Assembly: GCA_025201845.1 (NCBI GenBank)
Contig: MU603999.1
Span: forward strand, 1-64,000
Origin: Martensiomyces pterosporus
Lineage: Eukaryota; Kickxellomycota; Kickxellomycetes; Kickxellales; Kickxellaceae
Length of the DNA stretch: 64,000 bases
Direction of reading: 5' to 3'
In this document: positions 9,420 through 20,193 of the stretch, one piece after another
Layout of the letters: the number at the start of each line of letters is the position of its first letter
Position numbering within the stretch: the first letter of the stretch is position 1
Program-made: the position numbers and the translations under genes
Notes under the pieces: model-generated
What the model saw: only the letters and a program-made list of their open reading frames with translations
Databases searched by the model: none
Told to the model about the DNA's origin: nothing

Positions 9420-10829
9420 CTAGGCAAAATCGTACAAGAAGCGGTCAATCTCAAACCTCACGCTACGTGCAATCGTCCTCATCGCCTCAAGGCTGACGTT
9501 GCACTTGCACTTGACGCTGTCCAGGCGATCGCCAGCCGAAGTCTTTGTCAGCAAGCGCAGGGTGATGAGCGACGCGATCTGGATCTGCACATCGACGGAG
9601 CTGTCGACGGGCTCAGCAATGATGCTGTAGAATATGGCCAGCATGCGCTCAATGGCAAAGCTTTTGGGGCCCAGCAGCTGCTGCCTGTTTTTGCCACCAA
9701 GAGCAGCGTCTTCGTCGTTGGCAGCACCCTTGCGCTTTCTCTTCTGTCGCCTCCTGGCTCCGCCGTCCCTGCCACGCGCAAAATACTGCGCATCCAGCCG
9801 CGATGGATTGTACGAGGCCAGGTATGCGGCTATGAGGAGGAACTTTGTGTAGTAAGGGAGATCCAGCGCATCGCTTGTCTCGGCCATCTGGTAGATCGAC
9901 CTCGTAACATCCTCCGGGTTGTTCTTGGCCGACGCAACGGCCGAGTGCTTCTGCCACTCGGACGTGGATATTTCCCTCAGGTATAGGCGCTCCGAGGCAG
10001 CGACAAAGTACGGCTGGCACAGCTTGAACAGCCTCGAAAACTCATTGCGCGTGGCCTGGCCCTCAAACACAGGCTGCACGAACTTTGGGTAGAGCATGGC
10101 GACCAAGTGCCGCAGCTCGTTCAAGTCGACGCAGTTCCGGTGGAATACCTCGTATATGGCATCGACAAAGGTCAGGAAGAATGGCTGCGGCTCGCCCTCT
10201 GGGCAATCCATGGCCAGGATATCCAATATTTGCTGTTTTGAGTAGTAGGGAAAGTACACCTCCACGGGGTCGATGGCTCCTCCGTGCCGCGGCCGGAACT
10301 TGTCCCAAACCACATTTGAAATCAGCACCACTGCCACGTTTGCGGCTCCTGTCAGCTCAGATAGCCGCAGTAGCGATGTCAGCAGCATTGGCCCGCGATC
10401 GCGCAGCCGCTCTGCGTGGTCAATCACCATGTAATGTGTCGGCATCGCCCCTGTCTGGCCCTGTTGCCGTGAGCTCAGCAGTGCGCGCACGTTGTTTACA
10501 AAGTCGACCAGGTTGTCGCACCGCGCATAGTTTGCAAACCTGTTCTCCTTGCTCGGCGTGTGTCCCGCCCACGCGTTGAGTGTTCGCTCGAAGAGAAGCC
10601 GCGGCGCAAAGCACTCGATGCTGTCCAAATATGCATACTGCTGTCCTGTGCGGTCGTATTGGGCGAAGAGCTCGCGTATAACCGAGGTCTTCCCTGTTGC
10701 ACTGGGCCCGTATATGAATATCCCCGGAGGCGTGGGGTCACTGGGCTCGCCTAACAGCGACAGCAGGAGGTCAATTTCATTGCTACGACCCGGGAATTTC
10801 TGCTGCACGGCCTGGCTAATATCTGGCAT
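9420..10829 (-). CDS. ORC5: Origin recognition complex subunit 5
   Basis: This is an AAA+ subunit of the six-protein complex that marks replication origins and loads MCM. The ATG at 10829 (MPDISQAVQQKFPGR) is preferred over upstream in-frame ATGs because the conserved 'FPGRSNEID' N-terminus follows at once. Seen: Walker A GPSATGKT (residues 41-48), Walker B-like 'HYMVIDHAERL', sensor region 'VAVVLISNVVWDKF', and a C-terminal ORC5 winged-helix part with a basic/acidic insert (residues about 345-375, 'RRRQKRKRKG'). There are 469 residues, close to yeast Orc5 (479). The C-terminal 'VSLEAMRTIARSVRFEIDRFLYDF' is typical. Confidence 0.93.
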   Translation of the reverse strand: MPDISQAVQQKFPGRSNEIDLLLSLLGEPSDPTPPGIFIYGPSATGKTSVIRELFAQYDRTGQQYAYLDSIECFAPRLLFERTLNAWAGHTPSKENRFANYARCDNLVDFVNNVRALLSSRQQGQTGAMPTHYMVIDHAERLRDRGPMLLTSLLRLSELTGAANVAVVLISNVVWDKFRPRHGGAIDPVEVYFPYYSKQQILDILAMDCPEGEPQPFFLTFVDAIYEVFHRNCVDLNELRHLVAMLYPKFVQPVFEGQATRNEFSRLFKLCQPYFVAASERLYLREISTSEWQKHSAVASAKNNPEDVTRSIYQMAETSDALDLPYYTKFLLIAAYLASYNPSRLDAQYFARGRDGGARRRQKRKRKGAANDEDAALGGKNRQQLLGPKSFAIERMLAIFYSIIAEPVDSSVDVQIQIASLITLRLLTKTSAGDRLDSVKCKCNVSLEAMRTIARSVRFEIDRFLYDFA

Positions 10830-11581
10830 TTCCCGTACAGGCAATGGTATGTAAGTATAGTATCGAATGGACGAAGCGGTAATAAAAGGCAGGATAAGGA
10901 GCCTGCCGGCTGCAAAGCAAAACAAAGCGAACTAATCGTAAACATAAAAGCAGCGCACTGCCGTGGCGGTTCGGCTCGGTCCGAAAGGCCGGATGCGAGC
11001 AGCTGAGCTTTGAGGCAGTTCCTGGCACGTGTGACGTCGTACGGCGCTGGCTACAGCTGGCTCCAAAGCATGCTGCGAACACGTTGCTCCTGCCTGCCAC
11101 AATGCGTACAAGGCTGTATGAATGGCAGAACTGCTCGGGGGAGCAGCAGCAGAAACGCAAGTAGTGTGAAGGGATTTGTGATGTACACATGTACACATGG
11201 AGGAATGAATAGTCGCTGCAGCCATGATGTGCTTCTCAGGGACACCCGAGCAACTCGGTGCATAGGCATGGCGGGTAGTAGCGTATGCATTCTCAACAGG
11301 GGCCCTTCCGACACATCTGCCGTATGCTTCTGGCTGAATGGCGAAGGAGGCAGAAGGCGTGTGCTCTCCTGGGTGTGCACATACAACCCCTCCTCTCTAA
11401 CTCTCAACAATCATCAGTGCTCTGCATGGCGCGTGTGTGGGAGGAGGGCATTCTTGCCATAGCGTGTGCGCGCGCTGTCTTTGTTCCTGAGCTTGGAAAT
11501 TCTGAGCCCCACCACGGCAAGACGCTCTCTGAGCGACGGCGATAGAAAGGGGTAGCGCGGCATTTCACACCCTGGCACTGG

Positions 11582-11638
11582 GTGAGGGCACCGAGATGTG
11601 AGGGCGCCGAGATGTGAGGGCGCCGAGATGTGAGGGCA
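11582..11638. repeat. 16-bp tandem repeat, about 3.5 copies
   Basis: The unit gtgagggcgccgagat is repeated head to tail starting at 11582, 11598 and 11614, followed by a partial copy. The first unit has one A/G change. It lies in non-coding DNA. Confidence 0.9.
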
Positions 11639-12248
11639 GCACCACTTGGTTTGTTTGCACTTCATTGTAATCCTGTCCAACAGCGGCTTGCAGCCATTCA
11701 GCACCACCCAAGCAACTCAGCAAGCCAGCTCAAAAAGAAACTACATGAAGCCGATGCGTGCCTCGAGCACGCTGCTGCTTCAAACAACAATGTATGTGAA
11801 TATTTTGACCAGCAACACGGCCCAGGGCAGCAGCAAACCTGGTGTTATGAAAACACGCGTGTGAGCGCTTCTGTGCTGAGTGCTTTTGTATATGGAAGAA
11901 TGAGTAAATGCTGCAGCCATGATGCATTTCTCGCCGGCATTCAAACACCCCCGAGTGGGAGTGAAATGGACAGCAAACAGCCAAGCGCATTCCCAGCAGG
12001 GGTCCCTAGTCCATGTTTTATCCACACTGCTTACGGAAGGAAGGAAGAGCGCTCCTGCGTCCTAGGGGGCGTCTCTTTAGGCCAGCATTGTATGCAGCAG
12101 TGTGTGAAAAGCATAATTTTTCCACCCATTCTTTGGCTGCACACGCTGTTCCCGGGGTGGGAGCCCACAGCCGCATCGCAGCATCGCAGCGCTGTGTGGT
12201 GGTATGGCCAAGCCAAGACGGCATGTCCACCCATTCTGCTGGAACGAG

Positions 12249-12256
12249 TATAAAAG
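12249..12256 (+). promoter_or_regulatory. TATA box of the secreted protein gene at 12364
   Basis: A TATAAAAG element lies 115 bp before the ATG, giving a short leader. It is the same arrangement seen at the other secreted-protein genes of the window. Confidence 0.75.
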
Positions 12257-12363
12257 CAGCGGTGGATGTAACGGAAGGTATTCCCTCACCAACACACTCA
12301 TCACTGCCAACTACTTCTACAGCAACACAGAGACACAGCAACACAGCAAACACTCCTGCCAAC

Positions 12364-12921
12364 ATGAAGCTTTCCATCGCTCTCTCCGCATTCGCTTCTC
12401 TCGCCATGGCCATGGACTACATGATGCCCATTGCCAAGGACGTCGGGCTCGTCTACACCCCCATGATGTGTGGGTCCACCTCTTGCCCAACCACCAACCT
12501 CAACGGTGCGTCGCAGTATATGGCATACATGGGAAACAGGGACGTTAGGCGCATCCTCATGGGCTTTGCTCTTCCTGAAGGTGTCACCGATGCCTCAACC
12601 ATCCAGAGCTGCACCCTTCAGCTGCCTGCTCCTATGACCAGCGGCACATCTGTGAGCTCCTACACGATGGACATATCAAATGCGTTGACCGACTTTGATC
12701 CTATGACGGTCACTGCCAACACTGCCCCGAAATTGGGAAACACAGTCGCCTCGTTTACCGCAAAGGACAACACTGCCCCGCCTGCCGTTGACATTACCGA
12801 TGCCTGCAGAGCTGCTGTGAACGGCTATGTCGATATTATGCTCGACTCCCGTGGTTCTCCTGTGACGTTCCCATCCAGCTCGGGTGGCTCCAACGCCATG
12901 CTTATGATGACCACGATGTAA
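12364..12921 (+). CDS. Secreted protein with DNRLRE/CBM96-like beta-sandwich
   Basis: The 185-residue protein starts at the ATG at 12364 (MKLSIALSAFASLAMAM), a clear signal peptide with cleavage near residue 16. The mature part follows the pattern of DNRLRE (disaggregatase-related, CBM96) domains: 'RRILMGFALPEGVTDAST' matches the usual 'R.a.l.FdLs.l...a.I..A.L.L' core, 'ALTDFDPMTVTANTAPKLG' matches the 'W.e.tlTWnnaP..G' strand, and 'VDITDACRAAVNGYVDIML' with 'PVTFPSSSGGSNAMLMMT' matches the last strands. Such domains bind polysaccharide in bacteria. The match is from pattern memory and not a search. The mature N-terminus is Met-rich and one CGSTSC pair could form a disulfide. Likely role: a wall or extracellular carbohydrate-binding protein. 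Confidence 0.8.
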   Translation: MKLSIALSAFASLAMAMDYMMPIAKDVGLVYTPMMCGSTSCPTTNLNGASQYMAYMGNRDVRRILMGFALPEGVTDASTIQSCTLQLPAPMTSGTSVSSYTMDISNALTDFDPMTVTANTAPKLGNTVASFTAKDNTAPPAVDITDACRAAVNGYVDIMLDSRGSPVTFPSSSGGSNAMLMMTTM

Positions 12922-15900
12922 GGGCGCCTAGTGAGCACCCACCCCATTTTTGTTTCATTCCATTCCATTTTGACTTCTAGTCACCTCATAATTCCTGTAT
13001 TAGCGCATGCTCGCTTGGCTTTCCTGTCTGCGCAGCAAATCGCTCAAATACAACCACAACAAGTATCAGCCTGCATATGAGAATGCATATGAGAAGAACG
13101 GGGGTGAGCGATGCGCCACACCCTACTGCCTCTTCACAGCTGGAGGAAAGCAACGGGCGGATTTGATGGCAGCTTGCACCTGCAGTGCTAGTGCAGGCAG
13201 AGGAAACGTGTTTTGAGCAAGGCAAACATGAAGCTGCTGCCATGTGGCGTAGGCAGTCGAGAGGAGTGGTTATGAAGCTTCCTTCCAATGCATGCGCATG
13301 CTGTGGTCAGAGTCATCGGCTGTCTAGATCAATTAACGCGATTTTGGCGTCAAGCTAAAGGCCAATTTGGATATGGCGTGTATTGTTACGTGGCACTAGA
13401 AGCATGATGCGCGCAATACATTGCGTGGAATATAGATGAGGAAATGTATCGAGAAATATGTATGTGATCCGAACCACATCCATCCCTCTACTCCCTCATC
13501 TCCCTCCCCATTTCGTGGTAAATATGAATCCATGGTGATTGCTTCGTAGGGTCAACGATTGCCACCCTGAAACACCATTTCTGCCCAGCTTTGCCTTTCC
13601 TTGCGTCGTTGGCAGGTTCAAGAAACGGGAAGGAGGTCAAGAAATCAGGAAATTTAGACATTGCTCAATGTGCCAATGTAGAAGGGCGTAGCGGCTTGTT
13701 GAGGCAGCATCGGAAAGATGATTTTGTGCATTGTCTGCCTGTTTTCCAGGTTGCTTTCCCTCCACTCCCTGGCATCTCGGAACCTCTGGGCTCTAATTTC
13801 AAATTGATAACTCTAAGTGCGCAGGCAAGCATGCATATGCGTATCGAATTGCATGCGGAAAACACTGGTGCCATGGAAGATATGTGGGACGCATATGTCG
13901 CCGGTGCTCTTGCTACGACCTTTTCTTCCCGGCTCCTGGCGGGGTGTGGAGCAAGTGAAAGTAATGCTGAACTTGAGGCATAGTAGATAGCCACAGCAGT
14001 GTGGAACGACGGCAGTTGCACTTGTGGCTTGATATTCGCGCTCCCCTCCTCCTCACTGCGGCCTTCACACCCCCACTCCGGACATACTACGTTCAAAAGC
14101 GCTTGTATTGTAACTGTGATTCAGCAGCACAGCAGTACAGCAGGCAGTAGCAGCCGCAAACTCCTTTTGCCAGATGTTCATTGATTCACCGATGCAAGTG
14201 CTGCTGCGAGGATGAAGCAGCCCGTGCAATGCGTTTATTGCTGAAGCGTCACCCAATGTGGCTTGCGGGTCCTGTGCCGCCTCCAGCACAATAGCAAAAT
14301 CACTTGATTTCCTTCGAGCGCGAGCAAAACAGATTAGATATGGCAATGGCGCATAGTCAATATGTTGATGGAAACAATGCCGACAAGGCGGCTGTGCAGC
14401 CCTGGAATGGGCCCTCGTTTGTTCCTTAAAACAGCACATCGCTGGCTTGGATTATGTTGCTGGCCAGCCCTGCTCGCAAGGACTGCTATTGTCCGTTGCA
14501 GCACATGCCCACCCTCTCCCCTTCCTCGCATAAATTTGTAAACTGATGCACGTAAATGAAAAGAGCGCTAATGGCAACACTGGTGCTGAAAGGAGCCGCA
14601 TTATTCTCAACGCAATAGTGGGCATATTTTTCTTTTTGCCCTTGTCGACGCTCTCCCCTCCCCTCCCCATCCAACACTGCATGGACGAGAGCAGCCAGAG
14701 CGCAAGCACGGATGTAGTGCCAATGTCAGCTTGGGTGGGCTGGCGAATGAATCCGGCCTGTGCATATCATCCTGATTTGCTGCCAAGAGGCGTGTGCGTC
14801 TGTGCTAGCGCTGTGCTTGGCTTGGATGCTGCTGGCAAGATGTGGTGGTGGAGATTCCCCTTTGCGGGACGAAACGCAGTGAGAAGGACGAGGATGAGGA
14901 GGATGGGGTGGCCCCTACTTTTCGCTCTTGCATTCTTTCTCGGCGGAAAGTGGGGATGGCAGGGAGGCCCGGTGTCAAAGCCCACGGCAGCCCATGCTGG
15001 TCGAATTAATTAGCTAGGAAGAATGCCGCCTGCCTGCCAGGCCCTCCCTGCTTTCTCCTCACTTTCACCCAATCAATCACTTGCACATAGCGACCCGTAT
15101 ACACCCGCCCCATTGCCAAACGTGGGTGCTCCCGCTGCTATTGTCGCAGTCCCTCATTCTCCTTCAGCCTCTTGTTAAATGGCGGCAAAAGGCAATGCGT
15201 TTCAATTAACTCGCAGGATGGTGCGCTTGGCTCAGGTAATCGTACGACGACGAGCCTGGCGGGCGCGCTAGACAATGCCTGTGCGTGTTCATCGAGTGGC
15301 TAGGTGGGGGTGGTTGTTACCCGCCTCGCTGACCTAGTAGGCTCTGAAAATGATGAAACAAGCTTATAGTATTGAGAAGCAGCGAGTTTCTTTCCTCCCC
15401 CGTTGCCAGCCACACCACACATTCGCGTGCGATACCTCGCTTTTTTATTTCATCGATATCGTACTGGGCACAAATGCAGCGGGCTATTGATCTCCTTGGC
15501 CAATTAACCAGCGCGGTGCAAGAGTCTTGGAAGAATACCATCATATCCCATCGTTAGCCTCCCCCCAGCCCCCTTGACAATGCCAATGGTGGAATGGAAA
15601 GGAAACGGGGGAGAGGGGATTTGATGGCTGGGATGGCTGAGAAGCGACGGACGGCAGGGCGAACGTTATATTCATATTCATGCATTCGTGGTTTTGGATT
15701 TTTTTTGGTTGCTACCGATTTCATATTAGAAGCCAGGTCGTGTTTTTGTCTACATTGACTCCAGCACGGTGGAGCGAAAGCACGCGGCAGCAGCTCCCGG
15801 TGCCCGGAGTTACAAAAGCCCTCACTGCCTCTCGCATGCTTCTTCTTTCCTCCTGGCTCTCCCTTTTCCTTCCTCTGCAGCGCCCTTGGCCCTCTAAATA

Positions 15901-17650
15901 ATACCTCGTACTCCAATTGCTATTTCTCACATTGAGGCTTTATATTCCGGGCACCCTCACTCATACGCATCTAAAAATAAGCACCTTGGCTCACAGATTC
16001 TCCACACCGCCCTAATAGCCACACTATTGTTGTTATTGCTGTTTTGTTGTTATTTCAGCTGCGCCTGCCTCTCATAGCCAACACCCACTGCTGCTGCTGC
16101 TGGGATCAAACTCAGCTCTCCGCACGCTCTGTTCCTTACGATCAGCCTTCATATTCCGGCCTGCATTGGCTTGCAAAAACGCAGTTTTCTTTGTGCTCTC
16201 GCCCTCTTTCTCCATTGCCTACAAGTTGCCTCTCTCCGCTCACTTACTCCCACCGCAAGTAAGAAACTTGGCGCAGGCACAGAAATCCGTTACTAGTCGG
16301 CGATACTTTCTTCTCTTCTACGGTTTCTTGCAACTACCCTGCGACATTTCTGCTCACCCATCTCTTATTTTGGAATTGGCATTTTTCCCAAGCTCAACAT
16401 CTGCCAGGAGAGGGATCCCAAAAGCCGTAGTGGTACGACAAGCTGCCCAGCATATACGTAAGCGACCAACAACCCGTCTAATAGAACTTGCCTGCTGTCG
16501 TCAGTCCCTCATGCATGCGGGTGTGCACATCAGCCTTTGACCAAGAGCCTGCGCGCTGCGCCTCCCTGTTTAACTTGCCTGCTGTCGTCAGTCCCTCATG
16601 CATGCGGGTGTGCACATCAGCCTTTGACCAAGAGCCTGCGCGCTGCGCCTCCCTGTTTTCGAATCAGCCCCCTTGCTAATGGGGGAATATGCTTCTCTTC
16701 CCACGCGATGGCCCTCTTCCCAAGCAGAGCCGGGCCCTTCATGCTCCCAAAGGACACGCTGCCGCTCACTCCTGCCATCTGTTGCGCCACCTCCTCTCTT
16801 GGTGCACAAGCGCGAGATGCGGTGTGCCTAGCGCCTGCTTCCCACGACCGCCATTGACACTTATTTCTATTCCTTGTCTTGAGACTTGGGAACCCCTCTT
16901 CCATATCCAGCAAGAGCCCAGGAAGATTATTTGTCCTCTTTCGCTCTGCGGTAACTGCTCATCCGATACTGCTTGGCCGTATTTCCACGAAATCTTGCAC
17001 ACGCACGCACAGGTGCACACTATGTAAATCTCTGCTGCCTGCTGCCTGCCACCTGCCACCTGCCATCACCCTGCATTGCATCTGCACAGCTTGCTCGCCA
17101 TCCAACACAGAATTTATCTGTATATATACATTCCATACTGGGAAGACGTCCGCTTGTTTGCGCTCTGCTCGAGTCTCGGCACCCCGCAAAAACTTGCCTG
17201 CACTTTCAATTGCTAATACGCTGTTTGCCGCTTTGTTCTTTCGGATTACAGGGACACATCTCATCGCCCCCTCCCCGCACTACATCCACCCCTTGAAGAA
17301 GCACGCGACGCCCTACCACAGTATTCTTTCTCCAGGGTTTCCATCCTAGCATTGCTTGGAATCAGTGCTGATTCCCGGTTTTTTCTTCAAGCACTGCATT
17401 GCATCATATCTAGTTCCATCAAGCCATTGCCTTCTCTCCTTGCACTCGCAAACCTGATCTCGCAGGCACATTTACATAAAGGAGTCGCCTCACTCGCGTT
17501 GCTGCACTCTTTCGCCTCCCTCCCTACTTCCCTTTCAGCTACTACTTCACAGCTCGAACTGACAGATACTCCCTACACTATACTTGCACGCCACCGATAG
17601 TCACTCTGCTTTGAAGCTGCTGGCACAAACATCAAAACCCCCACCTCAAG
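12922..17650. other. 4.7-kb gene-poor region upstream of the DUF3020-like regulator
   Basis: No convincing gene was found on either strand: open frames are short, their translations are low-complexity or unlike any family I know, and no consistent intron pattern joins them. The right half (about 15900-17640) is strongly pyrimidine-rich on the + strand, as expected for a long leader or promoter of the gene at 17651. It includes an exact 87-bp tandem duplication (16485-16658). Such long upstream regions are common for developmental regulators. Confidence 0.5.
16485..16658. repeat. Exact 87-bp tandem duplication
   Basis: Bases 16485-16571 are repeated without change at 16572-16658. The unit is a multiple of three, and an open frame of 63 codons (16488-16679) runs through both copies, but nothing else suggests it is translated. 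Confidence 0.92.
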
Positions 17651-19963
17651 ATGAACCAGAATCCATTCGCCTTCTTCTCTGCGGACGCCAATGGCTACCC
17701 GCAGCTCCCGGACCCGCTCAGCCAGCCGCCGTACCTCGATGCACGCGGGTCCATGATACTCAAGGACGACTCCCTGCACACCTCATCCATGTCCCAGGCC
17801 TCGCACGACACAGACTCCAACCCATCGACACCCTCGAAGAGCAAAAAGTCCGAAAGACGCACTCCCAAGAGCAAAGCGGAGGTTTCGGAGCGTATGCGCA
17901 GATGGCGCTCTGAAAACGCCGACAAGAACCGTCTCAACGACCTGCGCTGCCGCGTCTACCGCCAGGCCCGCATTCGCTTTGGCAAGGACCCGACGCCTGA
18001 GAGGGAGGCCTGGATCCAGTCAGAGATATTCAGGAGGCTCGAGCGCCGTCGCTTGCGCGAGGCCATGAAGGGCAATGGCTCGTGCCCTGCACCCACTGCC
18101 ATTGCTAGCCCGGCTGCCTCTGTTGCAATGGGCATGGCTGGGCACAACCCAGGTGGCCCCATTACTAGGTCACGCAGTGCCGTGCATCCGTTCCCTATAC
18201 ATATGGCTGGTCAGCCTGGAGTTGCTGACCATCCTATGGGGTTCCCGGCATCGCCCTACGCAATGATGGTTGGTAATAGTAGCACCCATGATGCAAGCCA
18301 GCAGCAGCAGCAGCAGCACCTCCATCATCAGCAACAACAGCAACAGCACCAGTCGCAGTACTATCATAACCACCACAGCCAGCATCACCACCACCAGCAA
18401 CAGCAGCAGCAGGGCTATCTCTCGCAGGCTCCACAGTACGGTCACGCTAATCAGCAGCACAGCCAACAGCAGCAGCAGCAGCAGCACCACGCCCAGCAGC
18501 AACAGCAGCATGAACATCAGCACCCGCTTGCTCACAACTTTATCACCACCACGCCTGGAACGCTCCCATCCACTGATATCTACAGTGGCTTCAAGTTCAT
18601 CAACCCCTTGTATCCCGGCCGCCTGCTTCCTCCCCAGGGACACCAAGGTGTTGGTGCAGCCCAGCCGCAACCGCAACCGCAACCATTCTATGGGGCACAG
18701 CAGCAGCATCAGCAGCAGGCTCATGCTAGCAGCACTCACCATAGCCAGCACCAGATGAGCCACCATGGCAGCCACCACCACCACCAGCAGCAGAGCCATG
18801 CTCCCTTGGCAGGTGCCAGCACAGCCATGTCCACGCACTCTGTCCCATCACACCAGCCCTCTCAGGTCAACTCATCGAATGCAGCTGCAGTAGCAGCCGC
18901 TGCTGCAGCCGCCGCCGCTGCCGTGGCTGACCTGTCGAGCCCGTTCCAGCTGCAGTCTGGTGGGGCGCAGAACGTGTACTCGTATTACCAGGACACCACC
19001 GGTGTGCCTGCTTGGGAGCCATCGAACAGTTCGGCCGAGCTCTCGAACGGCCAGTCGCACTCCTCGCCATCTACGCCGACCGAGACCTCGGGGTCCACGC
19101 AGCCACAGTACACGCTGCACGCGGTTGATGCTCCAGTTTACTCCATTGTTTCGCCATCCACGCCTATCTCGTCAAACGCAGTTGCTGCTGCCGCTGCTGT
19201 TGCTGCTGCTGCGGCAGTGTCGTCATCAGCACCGTCGGCTGGCGCCACGTCGTCAGCGAATATCGCCAACACAATGCCATCCGCCACAGCTACATTTCTC
19301 GAGCAGCCACTGACTACCAGCGAGATTGTGTCCTCGTCGTCGCCATCCTCGTCCTCGTCTGCTTCGTCAGCCCACGCAGCAGCTCATCGTGATGGCAGCG
19401 CAAACAGCGTCGCCGATGCTGTAGCTCATGGCCATGGATCTACCAGCACCACTGCCTCGGAGCTGACTGCGGTTGCCACCTCCACCACTGCTGCAACAAC
19501 CCAGCCGGCCACGGCGGCGTATCTCTACGGCTATCCCACATCCACCGCGTCACCGTCCCTCAACGACGTTGCCAGCAACCTGTTTTCATTGCGCCAGCTC
19601 AGTCAGGCTGCAGGGGGAGAGCCGCTAGTCGTCTCTGGCAGCAAGCCATCCAGTGCGGAGATGCTCGCTGAGGCTCACGAGCAGCAGATGCAGCAGTGCT
19701 TGAACGAAATATCGCCAGTTGACAGGCTCGCCGCTGTGGCTGTTGCTGCTGCCACCCAGGGCTCGCCTAAGACCAGCGGACAGCTGGATGGCGAGCAGTT
19801 GTCTGATGAATCGGCAGCTTTTATGCCTGCGTCTTCTCAGCAGCAACAGCAGCAACAAGACCAGGGCCAAGCCGACGTCCACCATCTTCGTCGCAACATG
19901 CTCCAGGGCTCGTTCAACATTGGCGTGGTCCCAGACAACGTCCAATTCCACAACTACTCCTAA
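17651..19963 (+). CDS. Gln/His/Ala-rich regulator with DUF3020-like basic domain
   Basis: The 770-residue protein begins MNQNPFAFFS. Residues about 74-140 form a conserved basic helical block, 'EVSERMRRWRSENADKNRLN' followed by 'DLRCRVYRQARIRFGKDPTP' and 'EREAWIQSEIFRRLERRRL', which resembles the fungal DUF3020 domain (recalled from memory). The stretch just before it, 'PSKSKKSERRTPKSK', looks like a nuclear localisation signal. The remaining 600 residues are low complexity: poly-Gln and Gln/His tracts (about 215-400), poly-Ala tracts (about 415-430 and 515-530) and Ser/Thr-rich stretches, as in transcription factors and phase-separating regulators. No DNA-binding fold that I can name is present. 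The preceding 4.7 kb lacks genes. Inferred role: nuclear regulator. Confidence 0.7.
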   Translation: MNQNPFAFFSADANGYPQLPDPLSQPPYLDARGSMILKDDSLHTSSMSQASHDTDSNPSTPSKSKKSERRTPKSKAEVSERMRRWRSENADKNRLNDLRCRVYRQARIRFGKDPTPEREAWIQSEIFRRLERRRLREAMKGNGSCPAPTAIASPAASVAMGMAGHNPGGPITRSRSAVHPFPIHMAGQPGVADHPMGFPASPYAMMVGNSSTHDASQQQQQQHLHHQQQQQQHQSQYYHNHHSQHHHHQQQQQQGYLSQAPQYGHANQQHSQQQQQQQHHAQQQQQHEHQHPLAHNFITTTPGTLPSTDIYSGFKFINPLYPGRLLPPQGHQGVGAAQPQPQPQPFYGAQQQHQQQAHASSTHHSQHQMSHHGSHHHHQQQSHAPLAGASTAMSTHSVPSHQPSQVNSSNAAAVAAAAAAAAAAVADLSSPFQLQSGGAQNVYSYYQDTTGVPAWEPSNSSAELSNGQSHSSPSTPTETSGSTQPQYTLHAVDAPVYSIVSPSTPISSNAVAAAAAVAAAAAVSSSAPSAGATSSANIANTMPSATATFLEQPLTTSEIVSSSSPSSSSSASSAHAAAHRDGSANSVADAVAHGHGSTSTTASELTAVATSTTAATTQPATAAYLYGYPTSTASPSLNDVASNLFSLRQLSQAAGGEPLVVSGSKPSSAEMLAEAHEQQMQQCLNEISPVDRLAAVAVAAATQGSPKTSGQLDGEQLSDESAAFMPASSQQQQQQQDQGQADVHHLRRNMLQGSFNIGVVPDNVQFHNYS
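18298..18805 (+). repeat. CAG/CAC-rich tracts encoding poly-Gln and His
   Basis: Several interrupted runs of CAG/CAA and CAC/CAT codons (for example 18300-18350, 18386-18410, 18456-18515, 18700-18720 and 18770-18800) encode Gln- and His-rich stretches of the DUF3020-like protein. Codon mixing suggests selection for the amino acids and not only slippage. Confidence 0.85.
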
Positions 19964-20193
19964 TTGCGCAACAGTGATATCTCCGCCGTAATACATCCAC
20001 ACTCTTCGCTTCCCCCATCCTACTTGGCACATACACTAGTCAGTAGCCAGCAGTCAGTACCGCTTATCCTTATTTTCGTGCTCGTCAGCATTTCCCGCTA
20101 TTGTTTTCTTGCGCTGATAATATAGCAAATGTCCATTCAGACACGCAGAGAATGGATGCAAAAACGCGAGGTGTAGTTTGCTTAAAATCTAGT

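Larger units (their letters stand above)
10830..12363. other. Intergenic region ORC5 to secreted protein gene
   Basis: About 1.5 kb without a recognisable gene. It contains the ORC5 promoter at its left end, a 16-bp tandem repeat (11582-11638), two diverged copies of a segment of about 230 bp (about 11145-11375 and 11830-12065), and the promoter of the downstream secreted-protein gene at its right end. Short open frames here show no family resemblance and no coding bias that I can see. Confidence 0.5.

Noticed and set aside
11582..11638. CRISPR-like array
   Set aside because: Units are contiguous with no spacers, and the genome is eukaryotic.
13591..15013. Open frames of 130-155 codons in the 4.7-kb spacer as genes
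   Set aside because: Translations are without domain, hydrophobic pattern or codon bias, and overlap frames of equal length on the other strand.
16488..16679. 63-codon frame through the 87-bp duplication as a repeat protein gene
   Set aside because: No signal peptide, no family and the duplication unit just happens to be a multiple of three; kept only as a repeat.
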